A stretch of DNA of 64,000 nt from Yarrowia lipolytica (GCF_001761485.1 NC_090771.1:1736001-1800000); one strand, 5' to 3'; positions 1 through 11,551 are shown, numbered from the stretch's first letter. The notes: a model not told the origin generated them from the letters alone. A program made the numbers and translations.

Positions 1-360
1 CTTGTTGATGTTCTCAGGAGCCACAGTGACCAATTCTGGAATAGGTTCCAAATCCTCAATGTTCAATTCGAAGCCGTTTTCCTCACATCTCTTTCCGACC
101 AACTTCTCCAGCATCTTTCGACCTCGAACCTCATCGGTATGATCTTGCATGCACTTGAGAAGAGTCTGAAGATATGGCTTGTTGGAACACTGTTGCTTGT
201 AGTAGAGCTCAGGGGTGTAGCGAGTAGCTGTGATTCCAAACTTGAACATCTGGGCGGTAGCCACACACGGTTGGCACTTCCATTTGTCATGGTCGGCCAG
301 CTTGGGTGTGTTTGCAGCACAGACGAAACCAAGCAAGGTCAAGAAGAGAAGCAGGTTCAT
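1..360 (-). CDS. Ferric reductase-like protein, N-terminal part (cut by window edge)
   Basis: The minus-strand frame opens at an ATG at 358-360 and stays open for 120 codons to base 1, so the gene continues outside the window. It begins with a hydrophobic signal-peptide-like stretch (MNLLLFLTLLGFVCAA). The next ~100 residues have the cysteine pattern and spacing seen in the extracellular N-terminal regions of the two full ferric reductases downstream: an early Cys pair, a CSNKPYL segment matching CKSAPYL in the 2583-4694 gene, then an RK...C stretch. I infer a third paralogue of the tandem array. The catalytic part (haem helices, FAD and NADPH domains) is not in view, so the enzyme assignment rests on N-terminal similarity and position. 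A TATATATAT run lies 46-54 bp upstream of the ATG, a layout close to that of its neighbours. Confidence 0.65.
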   Translation of the reverse strand, partial: MNLLLFLTLLGFVCAANTPKLADHDKWKCQPCVATAQMFKFGITATRYTPELYYKQQCSNKPYLQTLLKCMQDHTDEVRGRKMLEKLVGKRCEENGFELNIEDLEPIPELVTVAPENINK

Positions 361-2582
361 GGTGGGTGGATTAATTGATGAGATGGATATGATTGCATCT
401 GTAGATATATATATGTATGTACTGCTCTGTCTGATTTCTTCAGATCAAAAAAAAAAGTTCTTTGTCCGATCTTGTCTATAGGGTTATACGAAATTAACGT
501 GTTGAGACAACCGTGTAGGTGTTACATTAACAGTATTGATTCTGTTTTTTCGTTTCCTTCTGCTCTTTTTTGATTTTGCTTTCGTTTTTCTGATTTTTAG
601 AGTCCACTTTGCGTTTTTTGAATGGCTCTCTTTTTCGTTTGTGTGCTTCCCCCTGCCAAGTCGCTTACAGAGTTCAAACAAAGACCGTATAACGTTATCA
701 AATCAATCTGCCAAAGAGACAAGGCCAAGATCTGAGTCCAATATCCCGGCTTCTTGCACGCAACACATGGCGATATGTAGCCCTGAGCAATTTGCGCAAT
801 TGAGTTGTAGACATAGGTCGACGCCGGTGGAGATCTGAAGATATGATGAACGGGAATAGGTCTATATGAGAAGATGTGTGTGACATGTAATCTTTTTGTA
901 TCGCTTGTTCTCTTTGCTGTGTCCCTAATCCGTCATCACGCACTCAGCCTGAAGCATCGAATAGCTTCACCAGGCCTGGCCGGGGTTTTCACGGGACTGG
1001 GGATAAGGTTGGGTGGATGCTTTTGATTGTGGGGCCCACGACAAGGGATCCTACTGTTGTAGAAGATGCTGGAGCCGTGAATACACCGCCCTCGTCTTGG
1101 TGATTCTGATTCGGGTCTCAGTTTTCCAATCAGCCAATTATTGCCTGAGCTATACTCACTTTAGGCTCTTTGGGTTTGAGCTGGCTGACGATAGTTACAG
1201 CTTGAGTTCTAGCGTCCATTGAAATATGCTTGATTATGATGCCACTAGGTGGGCCCAATGGAGTGTGTTACGAGTAGGTGCACGATCTTTCGTACTACAG
1301 CCTAAAAGTGAACGTTTCTCATTACACTTACCCAACCATTTGCCCCGTAACCCTCCGGTCTGCTTAAGGCCCTCCCGTCTCGCTCTCCGAAAGTCAGAAT
1401 ACCGGTGCGATCACGCCGATCAAAAGTTATCAATCACGTTCGGTCAAAAGCTAGTTGCTGGCGCTGCTCAAGCGTGCATACAGTGCCACAATCCGGGAAG
1501 TGCAGAGAGAGTGCAGGCAGGGCAGCCCGTGCAGAGCCCCAGAGCACCCTGAAACAAATCTAGACTGCGGCTCTGCTCCACACGGTCTCTGGTCTTTTGC
1601 TCACAAGCTCACGGCCAGACTTTCTTGGCACACGGTCAGCAGATGGTTTAGGAAGGTTGAAGGAATGTGTTGTTCCAACTGAATGGGATTTTTGTGAATG
1701 GTGAACGGGTGCGAAAATGGGCCACAGGAGATGGAGTTCTGAAAACAGCTCGTGGCAAATGACAAACATACACCGTACAAGAACACACAGTCTGAAAGCA
1801 CCAGACATACCTTTTCTTTGTGTGTTATGCACCAAGTACACCGAGTCAAAGAAGACTGAGGTATGCAGGAATTAAGAGAAGCCTGGAAACTGCTACGGAG
1901 AAGTTTCTGCTAAAAAAGTGGTACCGCTGGAATGCTGGGAGTGACAGGAGTGCATTGGTACTACTTGATCTTATACAATATGTCCATATTGTCCTCCAAG
2001 TGGTTCCATAGCATTCTCATCTCTTCCCTTTGCCCAAACTGTAAAGAGAGCCACCGCGAGAATGGAGTTTGTGCGTTGCAATACGGCATCTACAGCTTGT
2101 TCCGACAAGGCATTTGTCTATTTTCACCGAATATCGTCACAGACTTGGAAAATTATCAGAAAAATCTCGCTTTCTGTGTGGAGATCAGCACTCTTGCTCT
2201 CTTTCGGATCTGATAAGGTCTGCGTTTAGGTTGAAGGTAAGGTACAATACGCACAGTTGAAACCGCAAGTCAACGTTTTATAGGCAGTAGATGGAGGAAA
2301 TCAGGGCACGGCATCGAATTATACAGGCTTGTGGCTTTTATATGGTTATTTTCTTTTGTTTTTCCCGTGATTATTCCGATTTTACCCGGAAGTTCCATGT
2401 TACATTGGTCCAGATATTATACACAAACATAATTCATTAACATTTAATCATAAAGCTATACATTTTCGTAAACGGACAGAGTCGTGGATGAAACAGGCGA
2501 TCGGTGGGCAGCGATATATTAAGTGGGAGACTGCCCCGGTATTCCAAACATCGACAATGCCTGTGATGACGACGAAGTGTAC
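361..2582. other. Intergenic gap upstream of the first ferric reductase
   Basis: This gap separates the truncated reductase from the next one. A TATATATAT run (406-414) is the likely core promoter of the left gene. An exact ATCTGATAA word, a possible iron-GATA site, occurs at 2208-2216. Only short frames without family features are present. I see no RNA gene or repeat. Confidence 0.5.
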
Positions 2583-4694
2583 CTACCAACAGAAGGCTTC
2601 TTCGAAGTAATCGATTCTGTCGGTCTTGACATCCAGGTTCTTTCGGACGGCCAATCGGACGTCGTCGTTCATCTTAGGGGGACCACAGACGGAGACAGCA
2701 GTGGAGCCAGGAGCCTCTTCCAGCATTCGACGCAAATCAGAGACGTAATTGGGCCGGCCCTGAATTACGTTGAGATTTGTGTTCTCGAAGGGAGTGGGAC
2801 CAGGGGAGTCGGATAAGTCCTTTTCGTTCTTGGACTCGATGGAAGATTGATCTGACTCAAAGTCGCCTCGGGTGTTGGTCACGTACAGGTTGACAGTGAC
2901 TCGAGAATCAGACAAGAGAAGGGCAAGTTCGTCATGGAACCAGGTGAGGCACGAGTCAGATCGCACAATCCAGTTGAAGTTGAGGGTACCAGATGAGCCA
3001 CTTGATCTTCGAACACATTCAGAAGCATACGAGTACATGGCAGTGATACCAATACCTCCAGCAATTAAGATCTGAGAGTCGTACTTGGCAATCGGCAGGT
3101 GGTGTCCGTAGGGACCCTCGATGAGCACCTTGAACTGCCCAGTTTTGGAGTCCTTGAGCTTGTTGAACAGGTTGTAAGTCTTACCTTCCTTTGCTCTGAA
3201 CATGATGGACATGTTTCCGTTTGCGGCAGCTTCACAAGTCTGGAATACGGTGAATGGGTGGGATTCCCAGGGTCGGATACCGTTGAGCACATACAGGAAC
3301 ACGTGATGACCGGGCTTGACCTTCCACAGCTTGCTGTAGGAAATGTCGACCTTGACAATACCAAGAGAGGGGTCAGCCATGGTCATGGTAGCCGTGCCGA
3401 GGCCAGAAGCAAAGATTCTGATAACTCGGACTAGTCTGTCAAAACCCCAGACGGCCACGGCGGCGTAGACATACTCCATCCAACCCAGGGTTCGGCAGTG
3501 TCTCCAGACTCCGATAGTGAAGAAGACGGCCAGCAGAATGTGGAAGACGAGGAAAAACTCATACCAGTGGGATCGGAAGAAGTGGAGGCCCTGGAAGCAC
3601 ATGAGAGCGCCAATGGTGGTGGCCACAACACCCCATCGCATAAAAGGGAAGGAATAGTAAAAGGTCAGTGCCTTGAGGGAGTTGATAGTGAAGGCAACGG
3701 AGTGGACAAAGGCCAAAGTAACCATGACTCGACCAATCCATCTATGGTAGACATTGAAGGTGGAATAGGACCAACCAGTCAGGTAGATGAGAAAGTTGTT
3801 TCTTCCTGCAAACAGGAACAGAATGGGGAGTTGGGTGAAAGCCATAATGCCGGTTCTGTCTCCGATGTATCTCTGTATTTGGGTAGATCGCTTCTTCCAT
3901 CTAGTTGTCGAGTCCATGGCCTCGTACGATACACAACAGAGAATCAGACACATGGCGAGGTAGGCCAGGATGACCAGAGACTGGACTCGAGTGGGACAAC
4001 ACCAAGATACAAAGCCCCACATAGTCTGCAGAGGCTGGGAGTGCTTGTAGCCAAAGGTTGCCGGCAGAGAGAGTTGTCGCCGCAGAATGTTGGAATTCGA
4101 GGTCCATCGGAGATACTGGGGGAACAAGACGGTTCGGAAGACATTGATAGCGATACCAATGACGAGAATGAGAGCCCACCAGGCAGTCATTCCATTTCCG
4201 TAATACTGACCAAGGTCCAGGTTGTGTTGATAGACTCGGATAGACGGGTACTTTTCGTCAAACCACGTCTGGTTGAAGCCGATAGGCTTGGTCTGCATGG
4301 CAGTCTTGTTAACACGCGGAATGGGGATGGCCAGTTTGGAATAGTTTTGGTACATGGCCCTCACCTGATCCGAGGTGACATCCAGGTTGTACTTTCGACA
4401 GGCTTGCAGGGCCACTGAGTCAACGACCTTGTAGATTCGATGCCAGTTGCCAGGGAAGTTGGCCTCTCCACACAGAGCCACTGAGGTCAGGTAGGGAGCA
4501 CTCTTGCACTTTTGCAGAGCTCCAGCACCAGTGGTGTCCTTTCGAGGCACCTTCTTGAAGCCGGCCCATCGCACGGTGTCAATGTATCCGCAGGCTTGGC
4601 CGACCCAGTTTTCTCGGTCGTCAATGGGAGTCAGTCCAGGCTCCGCCAGAACCAGCAGAGCCATGCAGAGCAGCAGAAGGGATTGCAGGCGCAT
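2583..4694 (-). CDS. FRE: Ferric/cupric reductase transmembrane component (FRE family), 703 aa
   Basis: This should be a plasma-membrane flavocytochrome that passes electrons from cytosolic NADPH through FAD and two haems to extracellular Fe(III) or Cu(II) before metal uptake. It has a signal peptide (about 1-18) and a Cys-bearing extracellular N-region to ~165. The multi-helix ferric reductase domain covers ~170-430. Two His pairs with 13-residue spacing, H317/H331 and H385/H399, fit the bis-haem ligands. The FAD-site motif HPFTVFQ is at 479-485, the glycine-rich nucleotide motif GGIGITA at ~546-552 and the C-terminal NADPH motif CGPPKMNDD at ~670-678. Length is normal for the family (about 650-750). 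The ATG at 4692-4694 starts directly at the signal peptide. It lies in tandem with a homologue on each side. The exact physiological substrate cannot be told from sequence. Confidence 0.93.
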   Translation of the reverse strand: MRLQSLLLLCMALLVLAEPGLTPIDDRENWVGQACGYIDTVRWAGFKKVPRKDTTGAGALQKCKSAPYLTSVALCGEANFPGNWHRIYKVVDSVALQACRKYNLDVTSDQVRAMYQNYSKLAIPIPRVNKTAMQTKPIGFNQTWFDEKYPSIRVYQHNLDLGQYYGNGMTAWWALILVIGIAINVFRTVLFPQYLRWTSNSNILRRQLSLPATFGYKHSQPLQTMWGFVSWCCPTRVQSLVILAYLAMCLILCCVSYEAMDSTTRWKKRSTQIQRYIGDRTGIMAFTQLPILFLFAGRNNFLIYLTGWSYSTFNVYHRWIGRVMVTLAFVHSVAFTINSLKALTFYYSFPFMRWGVVATTIGALMCFQGLHFFRSHWYEFFLVFHILLAVFFTIGVWRHCRTLGWMEYVYAAVAVWGFDRLVRVIRIFASGLGTATMTMADPSLGIVKVDISYSKLWKVKPGHHVFLYVLNGIRPWESHPFTVFQTCEAAANGNMSIMFRAKEGKTYNLFNKLKDSKTGQFKVLIEGPYGHHLPIAKYDSQILIAGGIGITAMYSYASECVRRSSGSSGTLNFNWIVRSDSCLTWFHDELALLLSDSRVTVNLYVTNTRGDFESDQSSIESKNEKDLSDSPGPTPFENTNLNVIQGRPNYVSDLRRMLEEAPGSTAVSVCGPPKMNDDVRLAVRKNLDVKTDRIDYFEEAFCW

Positions 4695-4738
4695 CTTGTC
4701 GTGTTTGATCTAATCTGATCGGATAGGATCAATCATGT

Positions 4739-4745
4739 TATATAT
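4739..4745 (-). promoter_or_regulatory. TATA-like element of the middle ferric reductase gene
   Basis: A TATATAT word lies 45 bp upstream of the ATG at 4694. The other two reductase genes have similar words 46-55 bp upstream of their ATGs (406-414 and 8213-8220). The repeated layout supports a shared core promoter design. Confidence 0.45.
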
Positions 4746-5062
4746 GTTTTCCAAGCAAAACGCACATGGCGAGGTCTTGGCCAAGCCTTGTCAGCCCGAA
4801 AGCCGTAAAAACCATGCATATATTGGTCCGCCAAGTCCTGGTCTAGTCTCCGGCGGAAGGTTCAGATGCATGGCTTAGATGTGAAAAACTCTGTCGTTTA
4901 AGAGATGATAGATCATCCAGATTATTTGTAGAGAAATCAAGCGCGTGTTGATTCCCCATGGTCGAATTGAAGGACTTCACCCCGAGTAAGCTAGTCAAAA
5001 TGATAGTAGTATCGTCGTATTGCAAACGGTGTCGCTGGCTCCATCACTATCCGATCTACTAG

Positions 5063-5071
5063 ATCAGATAA
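5063..5071 (+). promoter_or_regulatory. Candidate iron-responsive GATA site (ATCAGATAA)
   Basis: This is an exact match to ATCWGATAA, the consensus published for SreA/Fep1-type iron-sensing GATA repressors. It lies 369 bp upstream of the ferric reductase that starts at 4694. The target and factor are inferred; the match itself is direct. Confidence 0.45.
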
Positions 5072-6091
5072 CTTAACCTTGAGGTCATGGACCGTGCCTT
5101 CCATCCTTTTGCTTTCCAACCTAAGTTGAGCTTACCTGAGTTACGTTACCGTGTCTCTGTACCTATCTCTAGGCTTATAGGTTTTTTTATCGCTAAAAAT
5201 GCACCTTGTTACACGGTCCTGCAGCCCAGATGCACGACGCAAACGCCAGGGAGCATGCCCTTCTCTACTCCAGGGACTGGTGATGAAGCTGTAGGGGGAT
5301 GGTGGGCAAGGAAAATACACATGAAAAATAAGGAGACACGCCAATCTCTGACTAAATGCTCGTCAGCAGAAGCTTATGCTCCCCTGAACAAGAGGATAAT
5401 GTTTCAATTGGCCAGAGCTAGTTTAATGCCTGGATAATGATACAGGGTTCAGCTCGTGAAGGAAAGGAAGTCACCCCACGGATGGAGTGCAGAAGCAGAA
5501 TATGCTGTGTGGAATAAGGTTTGATTCCAGTCGCGTGCAACAGCTTTTGTGTTTGTGGACTAGTAATGTGACATGGGAAGATGGGGGGTGTTTCTGAACA
5601 AATCTCCAAGCTTAGAGCTCCATTTCGGTTCTACTAATGCCATATCTATTTATTCGGAAAGTCAGTCAAAAAGCCGTACAAAAACCCTGTCCCTGACTTC
5701 GTGTCTTTTGCGGACTCCGTTTAAGTTAGCATTTGAGTGTACAGATCAGTTTCCGGGGGTTTTGGGTTGTTTAGATGAAATTTAATGGGAACCTGAAAAT
5801 GGGAAAGATAAGGAATGATTTCGTTCATATTGATTTCATTTGACCCGGATTGGATCACCCCACAAGACTGTTACACTCCGAAACGCGTTGCTACACGGGC
5901 TGACAAGCTACCATGACATCATAACTATATTACTCTAATTTTAAGCATTATTTCGAACCGAACTCTGCGTCTCTTTAACTTCGCTCTCAGAGTTTACACA
6001 CGGCCCTATTTTGTAGGTTAATCCACGAGGGCATGCGGATTGAGGACTTTTGGCTACCAGCGCCCAATAGCATTCTCTCGGTTGTTTTCGT

Positions 6092-8158
6092 CTACCACGA
6101 GAACGCCTCCTCGTAGTAGTCCACTTTGGAACAATCAGCCGACTGGACCAACGACAGACGGATGTCGTCATTCAGCACGGGAGGACCGCAAACAACAATG
6201 GCAGTGGAGCCGGCACATCGCTCAATGTACGCAGGCATCTCCACGGTCATGTCAGGTCGTCCGTAAACGATATTGAGCCGAGGGTTCATTTCCGACACGG
6301 ACTTTTCCGAGTTTTTAGAGTCCGATTCCGAGCCGCCAAGAGGAGGGATGTCAGTATGGTTACCGGTGACGTAAAGATTGACCTCCACGCGCGGGTCAGC
6401 AAGCAGAGTGTCAAGCTCAGTTTTGAACCAGGTGAGGCACGTTTCGTTTCGCACAACCCACGTGAAAACGAGTGTCTTGGCAGTGCTCTTCTTTATGACA
6501 TCGACAGCATACGAGTACGTGGCAGTGATACCGATACCTCCGGCAACATAGATGGACGAGTCATACTTACCGATGGGGTGCTTCGAGCCATAGGGTCCCT
6601 CAATGAGAGTCTTGAGGCGTCGCTTGCCGTCTCCCTTGGCGAGCAGGTTTGCCAGAGACAGAGTCTTACCTTCCTTGGCCTTGAGCAGTACAGTCATCTT
6701 ACCAGTCTCTTCAGCAAACGGGGACTGGTAGACGGTGAACGGATGGGATTCCCAGAACTTGCCGTTGAGGATGTAAATGTACACGTGGACTCCGGGGTAG
6801 ATGCTCCACCACTTGGAGTAATCCATCTCGGCCTTGACGATGAGCTGATCGGGATCAACGAGCTCAAAGTCGCCTGATACCACAAATCCGGACCAGAAAA
6901 TTCGAACGATTCGAGCAAACCGATCAAAAGACCAAACAGCAATGGTTGCATACAGGTACTGCATCCACCCAAGAGTCCTGCAGTGGTACCACATTCCCAC
7001 GAGAAAGGCTACGGCCAGCACCAGATGGATGACCAGAAAGGTCTCGTACCAACGGGATCGGAAAAAGTGCAGGCCCTGGAAGAGAATCAGAGAGCCACAG
7101 ATGGTAGCAACCACGCCCATGATCCAGTAAAATTGGGAGGAAGCAATAGCAAAGTACGAACCTCGTTCAATGTACGAGTAGCAAATGGAGTGGATGATGG
7201 CATACACCACCATGACTCGGGATGAGTATCGGTGGTAGATGTTGAAGGTGTCAAAGGACCAACCGGTCAACCACATGAAGAAGTTGTTTCGGCCTCCAAA
7301 CAGGAACACAATGGGAATCTGGGTCATGGCCATGATTCCTGTTCGGTCAGCCAAGTATCGGGCCAGCTGGTCACCATTGGCCTCGAAGTAGTAGTTGGGG
7401 GTGAACAGGTCGAACTGGGTGAAGCAGAAAATGAAGGCCATAATCAGGTATCCAGCCACAGCCAGCGACTGGGCTCGGGTAGGAGTGCACATGCTGATAA
7501 AGCCTCCGAGCCATCCTCCAGAGGTCTGACAGTGCTTGTAGCCCCACAGAGCGGGCAACGAGACATGTTTTCGGAACCTGTGGCCCTTCATCTTCTGGTA
7601 GATGCCGAAAAATGCATGTTTGGCAAGGTTGGTGAACATTCCGATGAGGAAGATGGCAAGCCAATAGGCCAAGAGACCGCCTCCATAGTATGTGCCCAGG
7701 TCAAGCTGTTTGTAAAACTCCTTGACGGTAGGGTAGTACTCGTCATAACCAGTCTGGTTGAATGGGACAGGTGCATAGACGATAGCGGAGGCATTTTTGG
7801 GAGTCTCGACGTATTTGGTTCCGTTTTCGTACACGGCCACTACCTCGTCAAGAGTCAGGTGCATCTTGCCATACTCGTTGTATGTCTCCACGATATCTGA
7901 CTGAAGCACCTTCTTCCACTGCTCTTCATCTGGCACAACAGCTCGGTACCATATCATCAGAGTCGCCATGTACTGAGGACACGCCCAGTAGTTGTTGTAA
8001 TACTCCAGGTTGGTTTCACCGGGATCAACCCCGAACTTGGCAGACTTGCTCAGGGCTCCAGCAACAGCCGAAGTGTCAACCAACATCTTGTCGCCAGGTT
8101 TGTCTCGTCGACCAGCAAGGGCCACAGTGGCCAAGGCGAGAAGAGATGTGAGCCTCAT
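6092..8158 (-). CDS. FRE: Ferric/cupric reductase transmembrane component (FRE family), 688 aa
   Basis: This is a paralogue of the 2583-4694 gene with the same domain order: signal peptide (~1-15), extracellular N-region with Asn-linked glycosylation sequons (e.g. NGT, NQT), multi-helix haem domain, FAD domain and NADPH domain. Paired histidines H309/H323 and H378/H392 match the bis-haem arrangement. The FAD-site motif HPFTVYQ is at ~472-478, the glycine-rich motif GGIGITA at ~540-546 and CGPPVLNDD at ~657-665. Both full paralogues end in a near-identical DY(F/Y)EEAF(C/S)W tail. The ATG at 8156-8158 is followed at once by the signal peptide. It should act at the plasma membrane in iron or copper reduction. 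The two paralogues clearly differ in sequence, so the duplication does not look very recent. Confidence 0.93.
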   Translation of the reverse strand: MRLTSLLALATVALAGRRDKPGDKMLVDTSAVAGALSKSAKFGVDPGETNLEYYNNYWACPQYMATLMIWYRAVVPDEEQWKKVLQSDIVETYNEYGKMHLTLDEVVAVYENGTKYVETPKNASAIVYAPVPFNQTGYDEYYPTVKEFYKQLDLGTYYGGGLLAYWLAIFLIGMFTNLAKHAFFGIYQKMKGHRFRKHVSLPALWGYKHCQTSGGWLGGFISMCTPTRAQSLAVAGYLIMAFIFCFTQFDLFTPNYYFEANGDQLARYLADRTGIMAMTQIPIVFLFGGRNNFFMWLTGWSFDTFNIYHRYSSRVMVVYAIIHSICYSYIERGSYFAIASSQFYWIMGVVATICGSLILFQGLHFFRSRWYETFLVIHLVLAVAFLVGMWYHCRTLGWMQYLYATIAVWSFDRFARIVRIFWSGFVVSGDFELVDPDQLIVKAEMDYSKWWSIYPGVHVYIYILNGKFWESHPFTVYQSPFAEETGKMTVLLKAKEGKTLSLANLLAKGDGKRRLKTLIEGPYGSKHPIGKYDSSIYVAGGIGITATYSYAVDVIKKSTAKTLVFTWVVRNETCLTWFKTELDTLLADPRVEVNLYVTGNHTDIPPLGGSESDSKNSEKSVSEMNPRLNIVYGRPDMTVEMPAYIERCAGSTAIVVCGPPVLNDDIRLSLVQSADCSKVDYYEEAFSW

Positions 8159-11100
8159 GCTTTCGATGGTGTGTTCTTAGATCTTTTGATGAGATTGATT
8201 ACGGGCCAAGACTATATATACCCCATCTGCATCGCTTGGCAGGGCCTCAGAGACTGGGCGCATGCCAAGAAAAGGTACCGTTCAAAGCGTTGCAGTCCTT
8301 CCTCTTGTCACGACTGATCTTGTCCGTTTTTCTGCACCTTACAGTTTCAACAGTAATCAAATCCATCTTGATCCGTGCATCTCAACTTTGTTAGGCGTGT
8401 CTTTGAGTCCCACCTCCGAAGCCTCCCACTACAACTCTTGCAGATTCGGAATCGTCTTCGGAGCGGCAGAGTGATGTGACATTTTGCAGAAATATTTCCA
8501 CAAATGGTAGTAACTAAGCGAGTCGTACATTATTTTTTTTGATACAGGAGTGGTTGAGGTTTCATAATTATTCGTAGCCATTTTGTATTCACTCAGGCAC
8601 AGTTCATGTCACATATTCACTAAGCCACCATCTTTGCTAACTAGTTACTTACAAATCACTTAGAAGGCTGTTGTTAAGCCAACTGCTTAATCAGATTCTA
8701 TTTACTGTACCCCATCCAACCCTCTTCTCTCTTTTCCGACGATCTGCGTACAGGTAGAAATTTTCAATGGATATTTCTTAAAGTTCCAATGCTCGCATGA
8801 TAATCGACACCTTGTGCTCCTCTTTCACCACTTTCGCAGACAACGATAATAGCTGCTATAGCATGATTGGTTACTTTGTAGTCGGGGCGGACCCACTATG
8901 GTCCATACCCAGTCGCTAGAGTTTAGCTAGTGCCTTACAAGTCATTAAGAGTGGTTCTTTGTATCACTGTTATGAACAACGTACTCCAGACATCTTTGTT
9001 TTAGGATTTAGATTACAGTTTTGTTCACTTGAGCTTAAAACTCGGCGATTGATAATATCGTCGATTGCGGTGTGATTAGATACCTGGTGCTGGAAGAATC
9101 CCAGTTGAAGATCAGTGAAAGGCAAGGCATTTTCGAGGAGTGTATGCTTTTTCTCAAAACAAAACTACACTAAAATCGCACTTTTCGACCCAGTGAGCGG
9201 TGTTTTATGGTGCTATGTGCCGATTCCCTCGGCTAATCGGATCTACGTTCACGTGAAGTGAGACTCAATAAGAAACGACAAAACAACGCTTTTGCACAGG
9301 CCCAAAAATGTAGCTTAATGGCCTGTCGCCGAAGACCCACTTGGGACCCTCTCTCCTTGTTCGCATTGAGTTGCAGCCTCCGTATATACCAGAGGCAACA
9401 GAGTATGGTTACAGTCCTAGGTAATAACAAAGTCTAGATGGATGAGATTAGATATTCGAGGTGCGGAGGTGCCCAGCCGGACTTGGTCTTGGCGTCAGGC
9501 ACCCTATATCGTGTCAGTAGCATACGATCACCTTAGTTATATATACGATCGACGAAGCCGTTATTCTGCTACTTAATTGCGCCCCTTCCTCACCAGCTCA
9601 GCCAATGTCCTGCTCTCCGAAACAAATTCCGTCGGGATCGCCTTCTGGGACAAACGCTTCATGCCAACATGTGAAGAATCTTACCTTCTGAGTTTGTCAA
9701 ATATAGCCGAAGGCTGGCTGTGTTGCTGTACCTGAATGTATCCGGCACCTGTGCGGTCATGTATAGTGTGCACGGCCCCTGACGACTTGAGACACTGTGT
9801 ACTGTACGAGTACCGGTGCTTGTACGAACGTGTGTACAAGATCTGGTACTGTACCTTGAATGTCAATCAGTCAAAATGGCCGGTATCTAGTCCATAACTC
9901 ATAACACCCTTCCCTATCTCCAATCCACCCCGGTCCACTCGATAACTAAGCCCAGTTAACTCCAGGAACCAATTTATCTGAAACCAATGAATTAAATTCA
10001 AAGAACGAACTCTTCCTCTCACTCTAACCATGTCTCGCTGAAGCATGCCTCGTTGAAGAATGTCTCACCGCATGCGATATCACCGTGGGATGCACACGCA
10101 AGCCGTAAAGTTCATCAGCACGATGACCAGTAGCAGAAAGGTCGCCAAATGCACTTGCTGTTGTGGTGAGACATTAATTTGGCCAGCCAGCCAGGTGAGC
10201 TAATCAGACAAGAGAATCAGACAAGAAACGCAGTCTGGTCACTCCGAGTTAATAATACGGCGCTCATTTTTCGAATGTGACTTCGGTGCTCGCAGAGTAC
10301 TCTTCAGTCCGTGTCTCATTGGGGGTGAACGTCACATCTCGTGAACGAATCTCCATGGATTACCATTACCCACACCGTTCCCCGGTAAACCCCCACATTT
10401 CCAAATTCACCTTTAATCCAATATCCTCATCTTCAGGTTTGAAAATGTTTCCAAAAATTCTTAGATACCTTGTATAATCTACAGACTGAGGCAGAGAGAA
10501 CAAGCAGAGAAGAAGAGCACCAGAAAGACGTTGAAGACGGGTTCTTTCCACTCAATCAATATCCAAATAATACGGGATTGGCACAAATAAGTGTCGATTG
10601 CCCCATGTCTATTGGTTTCATGAGGAACAGACGGTATGATACGATGTTGAGTTTCTCTCTTCCGAAACTTTCCGGGTTATTCCTCCCTCCGTAGTATCAC
10701 TTCCGTTCATCCATAATTTAACTCGTAGAGCACGTGGGAGATCATACTCGCCCTATTGTTGTATCGATAGCGTAGTTTCCAAGTGAGATAGATATCACCA
10801 TCCACCTCAATGGGGCATCATCCCTAGTATCAAACCCTTCACCCTTGTTCCTCGTGAGCTTATCACACCAAACTTCGATCGGCAAGTAAGAATGCCGAAT
10901 GCTGATGTGACAAAAGGAATATGTGCTGCCGTAGACCAATACTCAGAAGGGCAGTTGTGTCCTCAGGATTTATTAATACAGAATATGTCCAGAGTCATTC
11001 TCAACTGTACTTGTAGCTACTGTACTGTAATTCGTACGCTCAGCATTGAAGAGGATAATGAAAGTACGAGTACCGCCGGTATAAGTACGGTACAAGTGCA

Positions 11101-11551
11101 AGTTGTACTGGTTCATACTGTAGCTACAACAAAAGGAAGGGAAGCTCGAAATATGAAATCCTCTGTTACTACGAGAACAGTACAAACTTGTACTCGTACC
11201 GGTACTCTCTCACCCTTATTAAATCCAACAATGCACTCAGGAGTTACACCCACTAGTAGAGTAATTACGGTCCTTCAAAGACGCCGCTATCAGTATCAAA
11301 AGAGCCGTAAAATCTCCCTTTTGCCATTGTTAGAACGTAGATCAGTGGTAAAATCTGTATACAATGGTTTAAGGTTCGTTACAAGTAACCATGACAACGC
11401 TTGCGGCTCAACAATAAAAAACCCTATGTTATCAATCAATCAAGAATATTACGTAACACAAGACCCAACACAGTAGTACGTACCAATGTTGATGTGAGTG
11501 CACAGAACCGTGCGGGGACTTTTCAATCAGCTCTATTATACATAAATTAAA
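8159..11551. other. 3.4-kb gene-free gap between ferric reductase and calnexin
   Basis: Apart from the reductase core promoter I find no gene. A 194-codon plus-strand frame at 10892-11476 is made largely of TAC/GTA-rich repeat-like words (10990-11200) and lacks protein-like features. Words such as TACTGTAC, GTACGAGTAC and ACAAGT recur around 9780-9860 and 11000-11210. A near match to the iron-GATA word (TTATCTGAA) lies near 9973. Confidence 0.5.
8213..8220 (-). promoter_or_regulatory. TATA-like element of the third ferric reductase gene
   Basis: A TATATATA word lies 55 bp upstream of the ATG at 8158, in the same relative place as in the neighbouring reductase genes. Confidence 0.45.

Larger units (their letters stand above)
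4695..6091. other. Intergenic gap between the second and third ferric reductases
   Basis: It holds the promoter region of the 2583-4694 gene (TATA-like word at 4739-4745, GATA site at 5063-5071) and the 3' flank of the 6092-8158 gene. The largest open frame (116 codons, 5087-5437) has no recognisable features and I do not call it. I see no RNA genes. Confidence 0.5.

Noticed and set aside
3498-4418. 306-codon plus-strand frame opposite a ferric reductase
   Set aside because: It lies entirely antisense to a well-supported gene and has the composition of a mirror frame; no motif was seen.
7232-7900. 222-codon plus-strand frame opposite the third ferric reductase
   Set aside because: This is a mirror frame of a strong gene on the other strand, without family features.
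10892-11476. 194-codon plus-strand frame upstream of calnexin
   Set aside because: It runs through TACTGTA/GTACGAG-type repeat-like sequence, has no domain-like or hydrophobic pattern, and its composition (many Thr/Val/Ser from repeated words) follows the DNA words and not a protein family.
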